A stretch of 64,000 nt of DNA from Myxococcales bacterium (GCA_012959805.1 DUCN01000057.1:38807-102806); one strand, 5' to 3'. Counted from the stretch's first letter, positions 45,479-54,426 are shown. Program-made: numbers and translations. The notes: generated from the sequence alone by a model not told the origin.

Positions 45479-46321
45479 ATGGCGGACCGAAGAAAAATCG
45501 AAACTGGAACAGAGGACTTGCTCGCTCATGTCGAAGACCGGATCGCCACGATCACGATGAATCGCCCGGCGCGGCGAAATGCCTTATCGAGCGCGATGCT
45601 GAAAGCGCTGGAGTCGGTGTTGGCGGAAGTTGAAGTCGCGACCGATGTGGGTTGTGTTGTCTTGACGGGGGCCGGCGGAGCTTTCTGTGCCGGTGGAGAC
45701 GTGAAGGGAATGGCCGATGCCGGAGAAGCGGGCCGGGATAACCGACCAGGGATTTCCAGAGACGAGGCTATTCATCGTCAACGTCTTTCGCAGCGTGGAA
45801 CGGCTGGCCGACTCTATTCAATGCCAAAGCCCACGATTGCATCGCTCCCTGGCGCGGCGGCTGGGGCAGGGTTCTCACTGGCGCTCGCCTGTGATCTTCG
45901 TATCGCGTCTGAGAATGCGATCATGACGACGGCCTTCGTAAAGGTCGGTTTTAGCGGCGACTATGGCGGAAGTTATTTCGTTACCAAATTGGTCGGCGGT
46001 GCAAAGGCGCGCGAACTCTATCTACTGTCGGATCGGATCGACGCGCTCGAGGCGGAGCGACTCGGCCTCATTAATCGTGTCGTGCCCGATGATGCGCTCG
46101 AAAAGGAAACGGCGGCCCTGGCACATAGACTCGCTCATGGCCCTTCCGTCGCGTACCGCTACGTCAAAGAGAATATCAATCGCTCCCTCGAAGGAGGGGG
46201 GCTCGGTGAGTGTCTGGATCTCGAAGCGACCCATCATCACCAAGCGGCTCTCACCCAAGACCACAAGAATGCAGTCAAGGCATTTGTCGAGAAGCGAAAG
46301 CCGGTCTTCGAGGGACGTTAG
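45479..46321 (+). CDS. Enoyl-CoA hydratase/isomerase family, PaaG-like (second copy)
   Basis: A 280-residue crotonase paralogue. I choose ATG 45479 because AAGGAG lies seven bases before it. The oxyanion motifs are GAFCAGGDVKGM (about 68-79) and GAAAGAGFSLALACDLRIAS (about 121-140). The two catalytic glutamates of hydratases are replaced (Ser in AGFSLAL, Phe in TAFVKVG), while the Asp of the GDYGG segment is kept, as in PaaG. Overall identity to the upstream gene is only partial, so the two probably act on different CoA esters in one pathway. Its stop overlaps the convergent GST stop by four bases. Confidence 0.87.
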   Translation: MADRRKIETGTEDLLAHVEDRIATITMNRPARRNALSSAMLKALESVLAEVEVATDVGCVVLTGAGGAFCAGGDVKGMADAGEAGRDNRPGISRDEAIHRQRLSQRGTAGRLYSMPKPTIASLPGAAAGAGFSLALACDLRIASENAIMTTAFVKVGFSGDYGGSYFVTKLVGGAKARELYLLSDRIDALEAERLGLINRVVPDDALEKETAALAHRLAHGPSVAYRYVKENINRSLEGGGLGECLDLEATHHHQAALTQDHKNAVKAFVEKRKPVFEGR

Positions 46322-46935
46322 GCCTTTGCGCTGGGCCGGCCCGACACGGACTGGTACCAGCGATCGAGATGCTTTTGTTCCGTCGAATGGGGCAAGTGAT
46401 TCAGCTTGGCCGCAAAATCGATCGTACAAAGCGCGACAATGTCCGCGATGGAGAAGGGCTGCCCAGCCAGGTATTCGTGATTCTCGAGATGTCGATCGAG
46501 GAATTTGTAGTAGCCCTCGACGACGTCTCGATTTTGTTCAGCCATCTCGGGAATCTGCTTTTTCATGACCGCCTTGGTGAGAGGCGATCCGTGGACCCAG
46601 ACCATGCCGACGGGCATCATCAGATTCAGTTCGATTCGTCGGGTCCACATCTCGACGCGGGCTTGTTCCCGCGCGCCGCTTCCGAAGAGCGGCGGTTCGG
46701 GATTCTGGGTTTCGAAGTAACGGCAGATGGCGATGGATTCGGCGATGTGGCTGCCATCGTCGAGCTCGAGGACCGGAATTCCACCGGTCACGTTCACACG
46801 GCTCATGAATTCAGGCGTGCGATTCGCACGCTTCATGATGTCCACCTCTTCGAAGGGGATTTCAATGCCTTTTTCGGCCAGATAGATGTGCACGCGTCGA
46901 GGATTGGGTGCGCTGGAGAAAGTATATAGCTTCAT
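46318..46935 (-). CDS. Glutathione S-transferase family protein
   Basis: A 205-residue two-domain protein. The thioredoxin-fold domain (residues 1-80) begins MKLYTFSSAPNPRRVHIYL and contains the cis-Pro motif GGIPVLELDDGSHIAESIAI, including the glutathione-binding ES pair. The helical C-terminal domain follows with the N-capping box (FSIADIVAL). The active residue near the N-terminus is probably Ser (SSAPN), so it is of the beta/theta-like type. Target unknown. It starts 70 bases from the P450 remnant on the same strand. Confidence 0.88.
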   Translation of the reverse strand: MKLYTFSSAPNPRRVHIYLAEKGIEIPFEEVDIMKRANRTPEFMSRVNVTGGIPVLELDDGSHIAESIAICRYFETQNPEPPLFGSGAREQARVEMWTRRIELNLMMPVGMVWVHGSPLTKAVMKKQIPEMAEQNRDVVEGYYKFLDRHLENHEYLAGQPFSIADIVALCTIDFAAKLNHLPHSTEQKHLDRWYQSVSGRPSAKA

Positions 46936-47005
46936 GCCCGCATCCTAGCGCAGCTAAATCACACGCTGCTGGACAAATCGGCGGCACGCGAATCGATCTG
47001 CGCGC

Positions 47006-47596
47006 GAATTTCCGAGCCGTGGTTTCGTTCCCTGCGACCAGGAGCAAGACGGCAATCGAAACCAGTTCATCGCTGTCGAGGCGTTTGCCTTCTTCTTCGG
47101 CCTGCACCAGCGATGTCATCACATTGGGAATCCGGTTCATTGCGACGTTCAACAATCCCTCAATCGGTGGACGCATCCGCGCGATCGCACGGTGTGTAAA
47201 GGCCTTTGCCGCGAGGGAACGCAATCGCGTGTGATTGGGCTCGTCTTCCCGAAGCACTGTGGCAAGCCCACTTTCGTAGCTCGACGGGATGCCCGCTCGG
47301 CGACTGCGCGCTTCAATCTTTGGCCAACGCCGCAACTTTCTGTCTTCGCAGCCAAATGCACGGCCCGTGAGGACCGCCTCAACATCGTCATAGCGAGACA
47401 AGGTCCAGCCATCGGCGAGGTACGATCGATGCATCGGCGCGTACTCGCGAAGCGCACGGTAGATCGGATAGGGATCGCTCCGGAGTGCCGCGTGCATGGG
47501 ATTGAAAGTCGTCCTGGACGTGAGCTTCTCCCGCAGGATGGAAGTCAGTGCCTCGACTGAGAAAGCCATGTCATCGATCTTTGATCGCCAATTCAT
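47006..47596 (-). pseudogene. Cytochrome P450, deleted and truncated
   Basis: The frame keeps the P450 N-terminal part (FNPMHAALRSDPYPIYRALR, then LSRYDDVEAVLTGRAF and the C-helix EDEPNHTRLRSLAAKAF). It then jumps from MNR directly to IPNVMTSLVQAEEEGKRLD and the I-helix VLLLVAGNETTARKF, so about 100 residues that normally lie between are missing. After the I-helix it runs into unrelated sequence; the ExxR motif, the meander and the heme-cysteine loop are absent. It cannot be an active P450. It lies between a GST gene and a damaged FkbM gene. Confidence 0.72.
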
Positions 47597-47773
47597 TCGG
47601 TTGCCCCCCGTTATGCCGAAAGTTTTCGGGCATGTGAAACGACAACCACAAAAGCAAGTCTTGTGCCGACGTGACGACGACTGTGTTGGGCCAACCGGTC
47701 GCATCTGCAGACTGAGCGCGACACAAGAGGGAGACGACTGCAGTTGGGTTACTGCGTTTCGCGGCGTACAGCA

Positions 47774-48578
47774 CTACCTACGCGGCATGAAGTACCAATT
47801 CACGGTGTCGTGGGGAACGTATTCCTCAATTCGCTCGTAGCCGTGTTCTGTAAAATATTTGAGAACCAACTCTTTGTGCATCGGACCGGTCGCGCCGACT
47901 TCTATGCAGATGAGTCGCGGATTGAAGTGGTCGATGTCGAAACCCGCGAGTGCGGCAGGCTATGCGCCCTCGATATCCATTGACAGAAGATCGATTCGTT
48001 CCAGACCCTGATTCTCTAGTGCCCTGTTCAGCGTAATCATGCGAACTCGAATCGGAACTGCATCCGGCCCACCCCATTGTTCCGCCTGTATTTTGCTCAG
48101 TGAGCAGGGACTCGGCTCGACGGCGACGTGGAAGACGACCCACGCGTCGTCTTTGTTGCCGACCGCGTTCGTGAGCAAGGTCGTGTCCGGACGGTCTTTC
48201 TCCCAGAACTGGCGATAGTATGCAAATGCGTCGATGGCGACTCTCGTCCACCCCAGATGCTTCTCCAGATAGTAGGTCGTACTCAATTTGATCGGATACG
48301 CGCATCCGACGTCGACGAACACGCCTTCTCGCTCGTCCTCGAAGAAGTGTCGGATGATCAGCTCTTCGTTGTGTTGGGAGTAGAGTTTCTCGTTGGCCTT
48401 CACGAAATCGACAATGTTGACTCGAGTACGAGACTCGCTCGAACGGGCTTCCGTCGACTCAGCCCCGCCCGAATCCCCCCTGACTACAGGCAACGAGTAG
48501 CGTGGCGAGAACGAGATCCCCGTGCAGGAGCCTCCGACGACGCTTTTCGGCAATCAGAGACTCCATCCGCATGTTCAC
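47774..48578 (-). pseudogene. FkbM-type methyltransferase with frameshift and amber codon
   Basis: The main frame holds a FkbM methyltransferase core: GVFVDVGCAYPIKLSTTYYL, TLLTNAVGN and LLSMDIEGA. Directly after DIEGA a TAG (47960-47962) replaces the usual Glu, and the same frame then continues with family-like sequence (PAALAGFDIDHFNPRLICIE, GYERIEEY, VNWYFMPRR) to a stop at 47774. At the N-terminus, a membrane-helix segment (LLHGDLVLATLLVAC, from a GTG at 48578 or ATG 48572) is in another frame; a slip at the G6 run (48475-48480) would join it to the core. Two lesions make the gene inactive unless sequence errors explain both. Confidence 0.68.
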
Positions 48579-49058
48579 AACACAGTCCTTTCCGGCGTCG
48601 AGCCGGGAAATCGACGAACGCTTCGCCGGTGACTGGGCTCATGTGTCTTATCGGTGGGCTTCTTTTTAGAAGATTACCTTGTCAGAAGACTACTGAGCAG
48701 TGATATTAAAAAAGTCGTTGAAATGGCCTGTTCGAGATCAGGCCCGCACGCCACTTGTTGCCTGGTGGGACCCCACGATGCTGGACTCGATCCGATTCAT
48801 GGCGGTCGGGATCGATCACTTCCACATCGGAGCCGAAACAAAACGACGCCCCCTGAGCATTACTCAAGGAGCGTCGAACTGTGTGGTAGCGGGGGCCCGA
48901 TCAGACCGGTTGCATATGGGGCTGCACCGGGTCGTCCTGAGGATGCACTTTGAAGGGTAAGTCGCTGGTCCGGCGACCGTTTCCGTTGCCTGGACAGGAA
49001 GTCCCTGTTAGCTTTCGGCGACACTCCGAAATGAAATAGAAACCAAAGGGAAGATCCG
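48579..49058. other. Gene-free stretch between FkbM remnant and DUF1254 gene
   Basis: No convincing protein or RNA gene is seen in these 480 bases. GGCCTG/CAGGCC (about 48724-48743) can form a six-base stem. The sequence upstream of 49059 should hold the DUF1254 promoter, but I see no confident -10/-35 pair. Confidence 0.4.
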
Positions 49059-50522
49059 GTGAGATCATTCGCGATTCTTATCATCCCATTCGTGCTGGCT
49101 TGCCAGATCCTATCTTCGGCGCCAGCGGACTCTGCAGAAAGCACTCAAAAGCTGGCCGAAGATGCATATCTTTACGGGCTTCAGCAGGTGATCTTCTACG
49201 AGACGCGCTTCAACTACACCCAGAATGAAGGCAGCGCTGTCTACGAGGGCATCAATCGCTGGAACGTGGTGAACGACGGGAAGCCGATCGACGCCAGCTT
49301 CCGATCCATTGTCACGCCCAACGCGACGACCGCCTACGCGATCGGATTCTTTGACCTGTCCACCGAACCCGTGGTGGTCGAAATGCCGCAGGTCGAGGAT
49401 CGCTACTTCTCGCTACAGATCATGGACCCCTACGGCATTTTCTGGCTGTACGCGGGGAATCAATTCAATGGGACGAAGGCACGGTCCTACCTGATCGTGC
49501 CAGAAGATTACGACGGCGCGATTCCGCCTGAATTCGTCACGACGGACGTCATCAGGGTTCCGTCCAGGACGCTCTGCGGGATCATTCGCTATGCACGACA
49601 GGATTCCGCCAATCCAGCGGAGCAAGGTCTCATCAATGGCCTCTTTGCTGGCTCTACGATCACACCCCTCGGTCAGTGGGTCGCCAACGACAGCCGCGGC
49701 ATGTCCCGAGAGGATCTGTCGATCGTGCCGGGAAGCTACCCAACCTTTCCGAGGCAGAGGGAGCTGACCACTGCGCAAGTCGACAAGCAGACAGCCGAGA
49801 ACTTCTTCACGTTGTTGAGTCTGGTTCTGAACGACCCGAGCACGACTCCGATCGTCGATTCAGAAATGGAGAGCGCGATGCTGAATCGACTCGAGACGAT
49901 CGGTGTCGGCAAGGGTCTCGACTTCGATTGGTCAAAGCTGGATCGCAACACTCAGGAAGTCCTGACGGCCGGCTTCAAGGCGGGGCGCGCCCACGTCAAG
50001 GAATCAGGCATGAAGAACCTGATAGACATGAACGGCTGGGGAACGATCGAGAATACCGGTGGTTTCGCCACGAATTGGCTCGCGCGCGCGATCATGGCGG
50101 ACTTCGGTTGGCTCGGCCCGGATCGAAACATTTCTCATGGTGCGGCCTTCGCCTTCACCGACGCGGACGGTGTACCGCTCGATGGAAAACACGACTACAC
50201 GATCACGTTCGACCTGAAGGATCTCCCGCCAGTGACGCAGTTCTGGGAACTGCCGATCTACGACGCCGAGGGCTATTTCGTCGAGAATGAAATCGATCGG
50301 TTCAGCATCAACTCGTTCGATCTCGAGAAGGGGCAACTCCATGTCGCGGACGACAAGCTCGTACTCTACGTCCAGCACGAGAAGCCGACCGACCCGAACG
50401 AGCTGAAGAACTGGCTGCCCGCCCCGCCAGAGCGCTTCCGTTTCACCCCCCGCTTCTACGGTCCCAGGTACAGCTTGATCGACGGTACCTACGCCATGCC
50501 GCAGGTTGTGCGGAAAAAGTGA
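49059..50522 (+). CDS. DUF1254/DUF1214 secreted protein
   Basis: A 487-residue protein with an N-terminal signal peptide (about residues 1-26, FVLACQILSSAPADSAES). The DUF1254 domain (about 45-170) shows GINRWNVVNDGK, TPNATTAYAIGFFDL and EMPQVEDRYFSLQIMDPYG, and the DUF1214 domain (about 365-475) shows HDYTITFDLKDLPPV and LPIYDAEGYFV. These proteins are exported, common in proteobacteria and mycobacteria, and of unknown function, sometimes linked to oxidoreductases. The GTG start has GGGAAGA upstream. It is followed by a terminator hairpin. Confidence 0.9.
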   Translation: MRSFAILIIPFVLACQILSSAPADSAESTQKLAEDAYLYGLQQVIFYETRFNYTQNEGSAVYEGINRWNVVNDGKPIDASFRSIVTPNATTAYAIGFFDLSTEPVVVEMPQVEDRYFSLQIMDPYGIFWLYAGNQFNGTKARSYLIVPEDYDGAIPPEFVTTDVIRVPSRTLCGIIRYARQDSANPAEQGLINGLFAGSTITPLGQWVANDSRGMSREDLSIVPGSYPTFPRQRELTTAQVDKQTAENFFTLLSLVLNDPSTTPIVDSEMESAMLNRLETIGVGKGLDFDWSKLDRNTQEVLTAGFKAGRAHVKESGMKNLIDMNGWGTIENTGGFATNWLARAIMADFGWLGPDRNISHGAAFAFTDADGVPLDGKHDYTITFDLKDLPPVTQFWELPIYDAEGYFVENEIDRFSINSFDLEKGQLHVADDKLVLYVQHEKPTDPNELKNWLPAPPERFRFTPRFYGPRYSLIDGTYAMPQVVRKK

Positions 50523-50593
50523 TCCTGGCAGAGTCGGACGCCTGCCAGCCCCTGGCTCGACCGACTCCTGGCTCGGCTCTCCTCAAAAGCACA

Positions 50594-50636
50594 AACGCCC
50601 GGCCGTCCTGAGACGACCGGGCGTTCGCTTTTCTCT
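50594..50636 (+). terminator. Intrinsic terminator after the DUF1254 gene
   Basis: AACGCCCGG and GTC pair with GAC and CCGGGCGTT around a short loop (CTGA), followed by CGCTTTTCTC. The T run is interrupted but the GC stem is strong. It also lies downstream of the initiator tRNA on the opposite strand. Confidence 0.75.
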
Positions 50637-50645
50637 TCGAGAAAT

Positions 50646-50722
<77 letters not shown>

Positions 50723-50867
50723 ACAGATTCTGGGAGCCGGATATTATGGGCGCTCGGGGATTTGTCAATCGTGAACGGGCAACGAGTCGGCATTTACAGT
50801 GTAGTCAAAGCAAATTCGCGCCATATATTGGCCCGGCTTCCCACGAAGGATCATGGAGGTATTGCTC

Positions 50868-51470
50868 ATGCTGAAGGTCAAGACTGGGTTGCGAATCGGA
50901 AAAATCCTTTTGGGAGTCTTTCTGGTCGCCGGTCTGGCCGGGCCCGCCTTTGCCGGCAATGTGTATTCGTGGGTGACCGAAGACGGTACCTACGCGTTTA
51001 CAGATGATTCAAAACGAATCCCGGCAAAGCATCGAGCGGAGGCGCGGAAGCGACCGATGGGAAGGCTGACTCGTTACGAGCGGTTTACCCCGATGTCTTC
51101 TGCTTTCACGAAATCGCACGCGGAGAAACTTCGCGAGCGACAGATGGAGCTCCGCAAGATGACCGCAATGGCGCTGAAGAGTGCAGTTGTGGGAGCGGCT
51201 CGATCGCAGGCGATCGGACTCGATTATTCGATTCCGGTTTCCGGCGGCAGCGGAGGCAGGGGTGCTTCGATCGAGGTGCCGATTGGAAATGGGGCTCTGC
51301 CCGATTTCGAACCGACCACGATCGAAAACATTCGTGTCAAACCGCAAAATAGCCTGGCCACCCGACACTGGACGGTCGTCAAGAAGGGCGATCGACTCGT
51401 GACCGTGATCAAGGGCGAGCTCACTCAGCAATCGCTGAGAAGCAAGTCCGAGAGCGATTTCGATCTCTAG
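50868..51470 (+). CDS. DUF4124-like secreted protein
   Basis: The ATG at 50868 has GGAGGT eleven bases upstream and gives 200 residues. A signal peptide (about residues 1-30) ends at AFAG and is followed by NVYSWVTEDGTYAFTDDSKRIP, which matches DUF4124, a short beta domain in exported proteobacterial proteins. The middle is helical and basic (60-110) and then Gly/Ser rich (120-140). Role unknown. A strong hairpin follows the stop. Confidence 0.78.
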   Translation: MLKVKTGLRIGKILLGVFLVAGLAGPAFAGNVYSWVTEDGTYAFTDDSKRIPAKHRAEARKRPMGRLTRYERFTPMSSAFTKSHAEKLRERQMELRKMTAMALKSAVVGAARSQAIGLDYSIPVSGGSGGRGASIEVPIGNGALPDFEPTTIENIRVKPQNSLATRHWTVVKKGDRLVTVIKGELTQQSLRSKSESDFDL

Positions 51471-51476
51471 ATCGAA

Positions 51477-51520
51477 AAGCACGTCCCGAGAAGCGTTTTT
51501 CTTCTCGGGACGTGCTTGTC
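51477..51520 (+). terminator. Bidirectional-looking terminator hairpin
   Basis: AAGCACGTCCCGAGAAG (51477-51493) pairs perfectly with CTTCTCGGGACGTGCTT (51501-51517) around a seven-base T-rich loop. T runs are weak on the plus side (GTCTT) and better on the minus side (TTTTC). It lies between the convergent DUF4124 gene and the 51570 gene and may serve both. Confidence 0.8.
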
Positions 51521-51569
51521 TTGGGCGCATTCGGGGTGACCGGATTCGTCTAGAAACAGTCGTCCTGAA

Positions 51570-52100
51570 TCAGTTTTTTAGATAGAGCGGATTGCGACCG
51601 CCGTCGTCGGAATCATCCCGTTCTGTCTGCCCGGTTGCGGCCGGTGCCTGGATGTCTTCGTCTTCCACTTCGAAAATCCAATTTCTCGGTAAAGCGTCTC
51701 GGCGAGCCTGCTCGAGCAGCTCCATGGTCTCTTCTTCGACTTTGGCAAGATCTCGTTCGGCCTCTTCGGCATCGATGATGAACTGCTGTCGTGCGCCACC
51801 GCGCGGGTAGTTTCTGCGCCGCGCGCGCGAGTAGTTTTCACGGGACTTTTCAGCGTTATCTCGCAGTCGCGCCTGGTTCTGCAGGAGTCGACGGTAGCGA
51901 CTCTGCCAAGCGTCCTTGTGACTGAGTGCAGGGTCTTCGTTTCCCGCCATGGCGACATCCGCCGCGAAGAGCGAAGCACCCGAAAGTCCGATGCCGTCAA
52001 GCGCCGCGGACAGGCCGATTACGGCCACGACGCAGAAGAGTCTTCGCAAGAGCCGATTGCAACGCAAAGATTTTTCATTTCGTGGTTGGGATCGAGTCAT
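51570..52100 (-). CDS. Hypothetical exported protein, coiled coil with acidic tail
   Basis: A 176-residue protein with a basic N-terminus and hydrophobic segment (about residues 20-45, CVVAVIGLSAALDGIGL), likely a signal or anchor. The middle (55-140) is helical and highly charged (WQSRYRRLLQNQARLRDNAEK, EEAERDLAKVEEETMELLE), suggesting a coiled coil. The C-terminus is acidic. I do not recognise a family. It overlaps the regulator gene (ATGA) and is the last gene of a three-gene minus-strand operon. Confidence 0.7.
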   Translation of the reverse strand: MTRSQPRNEKSLRCNRLLRRLFCVVAVIGLSAALDGIGLSGASLFAADVAMAGNEDPALSHKDAWQSRYRRLLQNQARLRDNAEKSRENYSRARRRNYPRGGARQQFIIDAEEAERDLAKVEEETMELLEQARRDALPRNWIFEVEDEDIQAPAATGQTERDDSDDGGRNPLYLKN

Positions 52101-52807
52101 GCAGGAACGCTCCAGCTACGAGGAAAATGATCACTCACATAATGGTCGAGTCGGTCGACGGTCATCGCGTCAATCTCGAGAAATCGCATACCGACTCGGT
52201 CGTAACCGTCTTGAATCGGTTTGGTCCAGACGACTTGGGCCGTCGGAGTGAACCGACGTTCGTTATCTCCAAGATCGAAATGCAAAGACACTTCCTCGGC
52301 CTGATTGAAATGCATAGGCGCATCCACAACGAGGCCGCCTCGACTGACGTTGCGGATGACGCCACCATGTCGCTGTCCGCGAGCCGCGATCTCGATGGGC
52401 GCGTCGAGCTTTGCTCGAGGTAGGCCGCGCGGAGTCGCGAAGTCGGTGAGTCGCCGAACGCTCGATATGAGCGCATCACGCTCCAGGGGCTTGAATAGAA
52501 CTTCATCGGCACCGGCGCGAACGGCCGCGGCGTGATCTTCGGGCGAATCGGGCCTGGCCAGCAGGACGACGCGTGGGTTGCCCCAAACAGGATGGGTCTT
52601 GAATCGGCGACAGATTTCAGCGCCGTCTATGTCGGGCAGATGCATGTCTGCTATGACGATGCCGGGCGGTCGTTCGTCCGCGCATTGGAATGCGGCGGAA
52701 GCGCAGTCGGCTAGATCGACGGGCCCGCTTCGTGAGAGGAATATGGAGCCTAGGTCCCGAAATATCGGAACATCGTCCACGAGCAGAATTCTTGTTGTAC
52801 TCGACAC
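52097..52807 (-). CDS. Response regulator with PilZ output domain
   Basis: A 236-residue protein. The receiver domain (1-120) has VDDVP, the phosphoacceptor Asp54 (VIADMHLPDIDG) and the Lys in LFKPLE. The PilZ domain (about 125-228) has a NVSRGG motif and GMRFLE, so it may bind cyclic di-GMP, although the RxxxR is only partly kept (PRAKLDAP). A GTG start seven bases after the stop of the lipoprotein gene is chosen; there is no good ribosome-binding site, so it probably depends on coupling. It may link a two-component signal to surface or motility behaviour. Confidence 0.85.
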   Translation of the reverse strand: MSSTTRILLVDDVPIFRDLGSIFLSRSGPVDLADCASAAFQCADERPPGIVIADMHLPDIDGAEICRRFKTHPVWGNPRVVLLARPDSPEDHAAAVRAGADEVLFKPLERDALISSVRRLTDFATPRGLPRAKLDAPIEIAARGQRHGGVIRNVSRGGLVVDAPMHFNQAEEVSLHFDLGDNERRFTPTAQVVWTKPIQDGYDRVGMRFLEIDAMTVDRLDHYVSDHFPRSWSVPA

Positions 52808-52811
52808 GTTG

Positions 52812-53276
52812 TTAGTTGAACGCGAGTTGCCGAAGGCCGTCGAAGGTGGACGTGACATTCCAGTTATTTGAGATCCCGCTGCGCGTCCACTCCTGCTCCT
52901 CGGTGATTTTGATTTCATAGGGAAGCGCGGTCGTGTAGAGGGTGTAAGTGACGCTGATGGTCGCCTTCTGTTTTTTGGAATCGAGTTCGATGGGCTGAGA
53001 CTCGTATTCCGTGATCCGCGCATCGCCTAGTTGCTGCATCTGTGTCATGAAGGCATCTCGATCCTCAGTGGCAACAAATGCGCGGGCTTTCTGGAACTGC
53101 GACCAGCGAACGAGCACCGTGTATCGATGCTGGGATTCCGTCAGCGTGAGTTGTCGATCGAAAGGGTCGCCGAAGCGGAATTCGCCATTGGCGCAGCCCA
53201 GGACACTGACCAGTACGGTCATCGCCAGGATGATCGACAAGGGACGACGAATGAGACGAGCGGGGGTTCTTGGCAT
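52812..53276 (-). CDS. Lipoprotein, unknown function
   Basis: A 154-residue protein with a basic N-terminus and a lipoprotein signal ending in LVSVLGC (Cys near 28), after which GCANGEFRFGDPF begins the mature chain. The mature part is beta-rich and charged with no motif I recognise. GGAGG lies about six bases before the ATG at 53276. It heads an operon with the PilZ regulator and the coiled-coil protein. Longer starts upstream lack a ribosome-binding site. Confidence 0.75.
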   Translation of the reverse strand: MPRTPARLIRRPLSIILAMTVLVSVLGCANGEFRFGDPFDRQLTLTESQHRYTVLVRWSQFQKARAFVATEDRDAFMTQMQQLGDARITEYESQPIELDSKKQKATISVTYTLYTTALPYEIKITEEQEWTRSGISNNWNVTSTFDGLRQLAFN

Positions 53277-53418
53277 GGTGGCCTCCGTTAGATTCCTGCG
53301 ACCGGCAGATTCGGCTGCACATGCCTGACGCGGCATACAATCTCATCGGCCGAGGCGGCTCTTTTCTTCAATATGATTGTGATAGCGTCTGCCCCGAAGG
53401 GCGGAGCAGACCACCAAA

Positions 53419-54426
53419 ATGCTGTTTCTCGGAATCGATATCGGCGGAACGAAGCGAGTCGTCGTGGTCGGAGATCACAGCGGCCAACTGCTCGAGCATA
53501 TCCGCAAGCCGATGGAGAATTCGGGCGACTGGCGAGCCGATCTCGCCTGCCTGGTCGCCGACGGTCGAGAACTCGTAGCGGGCTGGCAGGAGCGGACGGG
53601 AGAGCGACTTGGTCGAGTCGGCGTCTCGGTGCCCGGACCCGCCGACACCCGCCGTGGCATCCTGTTGAATCCGCCCAATCTCCCAAACTGGCACAACGCG
53701 CCCATCGGTGATGTGCTTCGTGAGGCCTTTTCAGTCGAGGTCCGCGTCGAGAATGACGCGAATGCTGCGGCGCTAGCTGAATTCGAGTTCGGAGCCGGCC
53801 GAGGCTGCCGAGACATGGTCTACCTGACGATGTCGACCGGAGTGGGCGCCGGTGTGATTGCCGATGGCCAGCTGCTGCGAGGCGCCTTTGGGGCGGCTGG
53901 AGAGGCAGGGCATCTCCCCGTCGAGTCTCCCGGCGAGAAGTGTCGATGTGGGCTCTCAGGCTGCCTGGAAGCCTATGTGGGTGGCCATGCGTGGCGATCC
54001 CGCCTGCAACGGGTCGTTCCAGTCGATAGCGCGGTCTATTCCCTCGCAGGTCGGGATCGTGAGGCGGTTCGCCCCGAGCATCTGATCGCTGCGGCTCGCC
54101 GGGGCGATTTGTTTGCGTGCGGCGAATTTGATCGTTGGCTCGATTACATGGCCCGGGGATTGGTTCCTATCGTCATGCTGCTTGAGCCGGAACGGATCGT
54201 TCTCGGCACGATCCCGACCGCTGCAGGCGAAGCACTTTGTTTTGAGCCGCTTCGCAAGCGCGTGACCCGGCTGGTTTGGCCACATCAGTCTGAACGCCTG
54301 GATATCATCGCGACCGAGCTCGGCGATGAACTGCCCCAGCGAGCCGGGTTGGCGGTGGCGCTATCCGGGTTGTCCATGTCGGAGGGATCAAAATCAACCT
54401 CGGACCCCGCACGGTCTGCAAGCTGA
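53419..54426 (+). CDS. ROK-family kinase/glucokinase
   Basis: A 335-residue ROK protein. Motifs: nucleotide-binding DIGGTK (7-12), ENDANAAALAEFEFG (about 113-127), GEAGHLPVE (about 158-166), and the zinc CRCGLSGCLE (about 174-183). The catalytic Asp of ENDAN is kept. It likely phosphorylates glucose or another sugar. There is no N-terminal HTH, so it is not a regulator. Monocistronic as far as can be seen; a GGAGG-poor but pyrimidine-rich leader precedes the ATG. Confidence 0.9.
   Translation: MLFLGIDIGGTKRVVVVGDHSGQLLEHIRKPMENSGDWRADLACLVADGRELVAGWQERTGERLGRVGVSVPGPADTRRGILLNPPNLPNWHNAPIGDVLREAFSVEVRVENDANAAALAEFEFGAGRGCRDMVYLTMSTGVGAGVIADGQLLRGAFGAAGEAGHLPVESPGEKCRCGLSGCLEAYVGGHAWRSRLQRVVPVDSAVYSLAGRDREAVRPEHLIAAARRGDLFACGEFDRWLDYMARGLVPIVMLLEPERIVLGTIPTAAGEALCFEPLRKRVTRLVWPHQSERLDIIATELGDELPQRAGLAVALSGLSMSEGSKSTSDPARSAS

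Noticed and set aside
42833..47962. Recoded amber codons (pyrrolysine or readthrough) in the nucleotidyltransferase and FkbM genes
   Set aside because: Several intact genes here end in TAG (scpB, rluB, yjbQ and others), no conserved context surrounds the two codons, and both genes have other damage.
47006..48703. Plus-strand frames opposite the P450 and FkbM remnants
   Set aside because: They are antisense to recognisable protein remnants and show no domain of their own.
48700..48960. 86-residue plus frame upstream of the DUF1254 gene
   Set aside because: No motif, no clear start and no ribosome-binding site.
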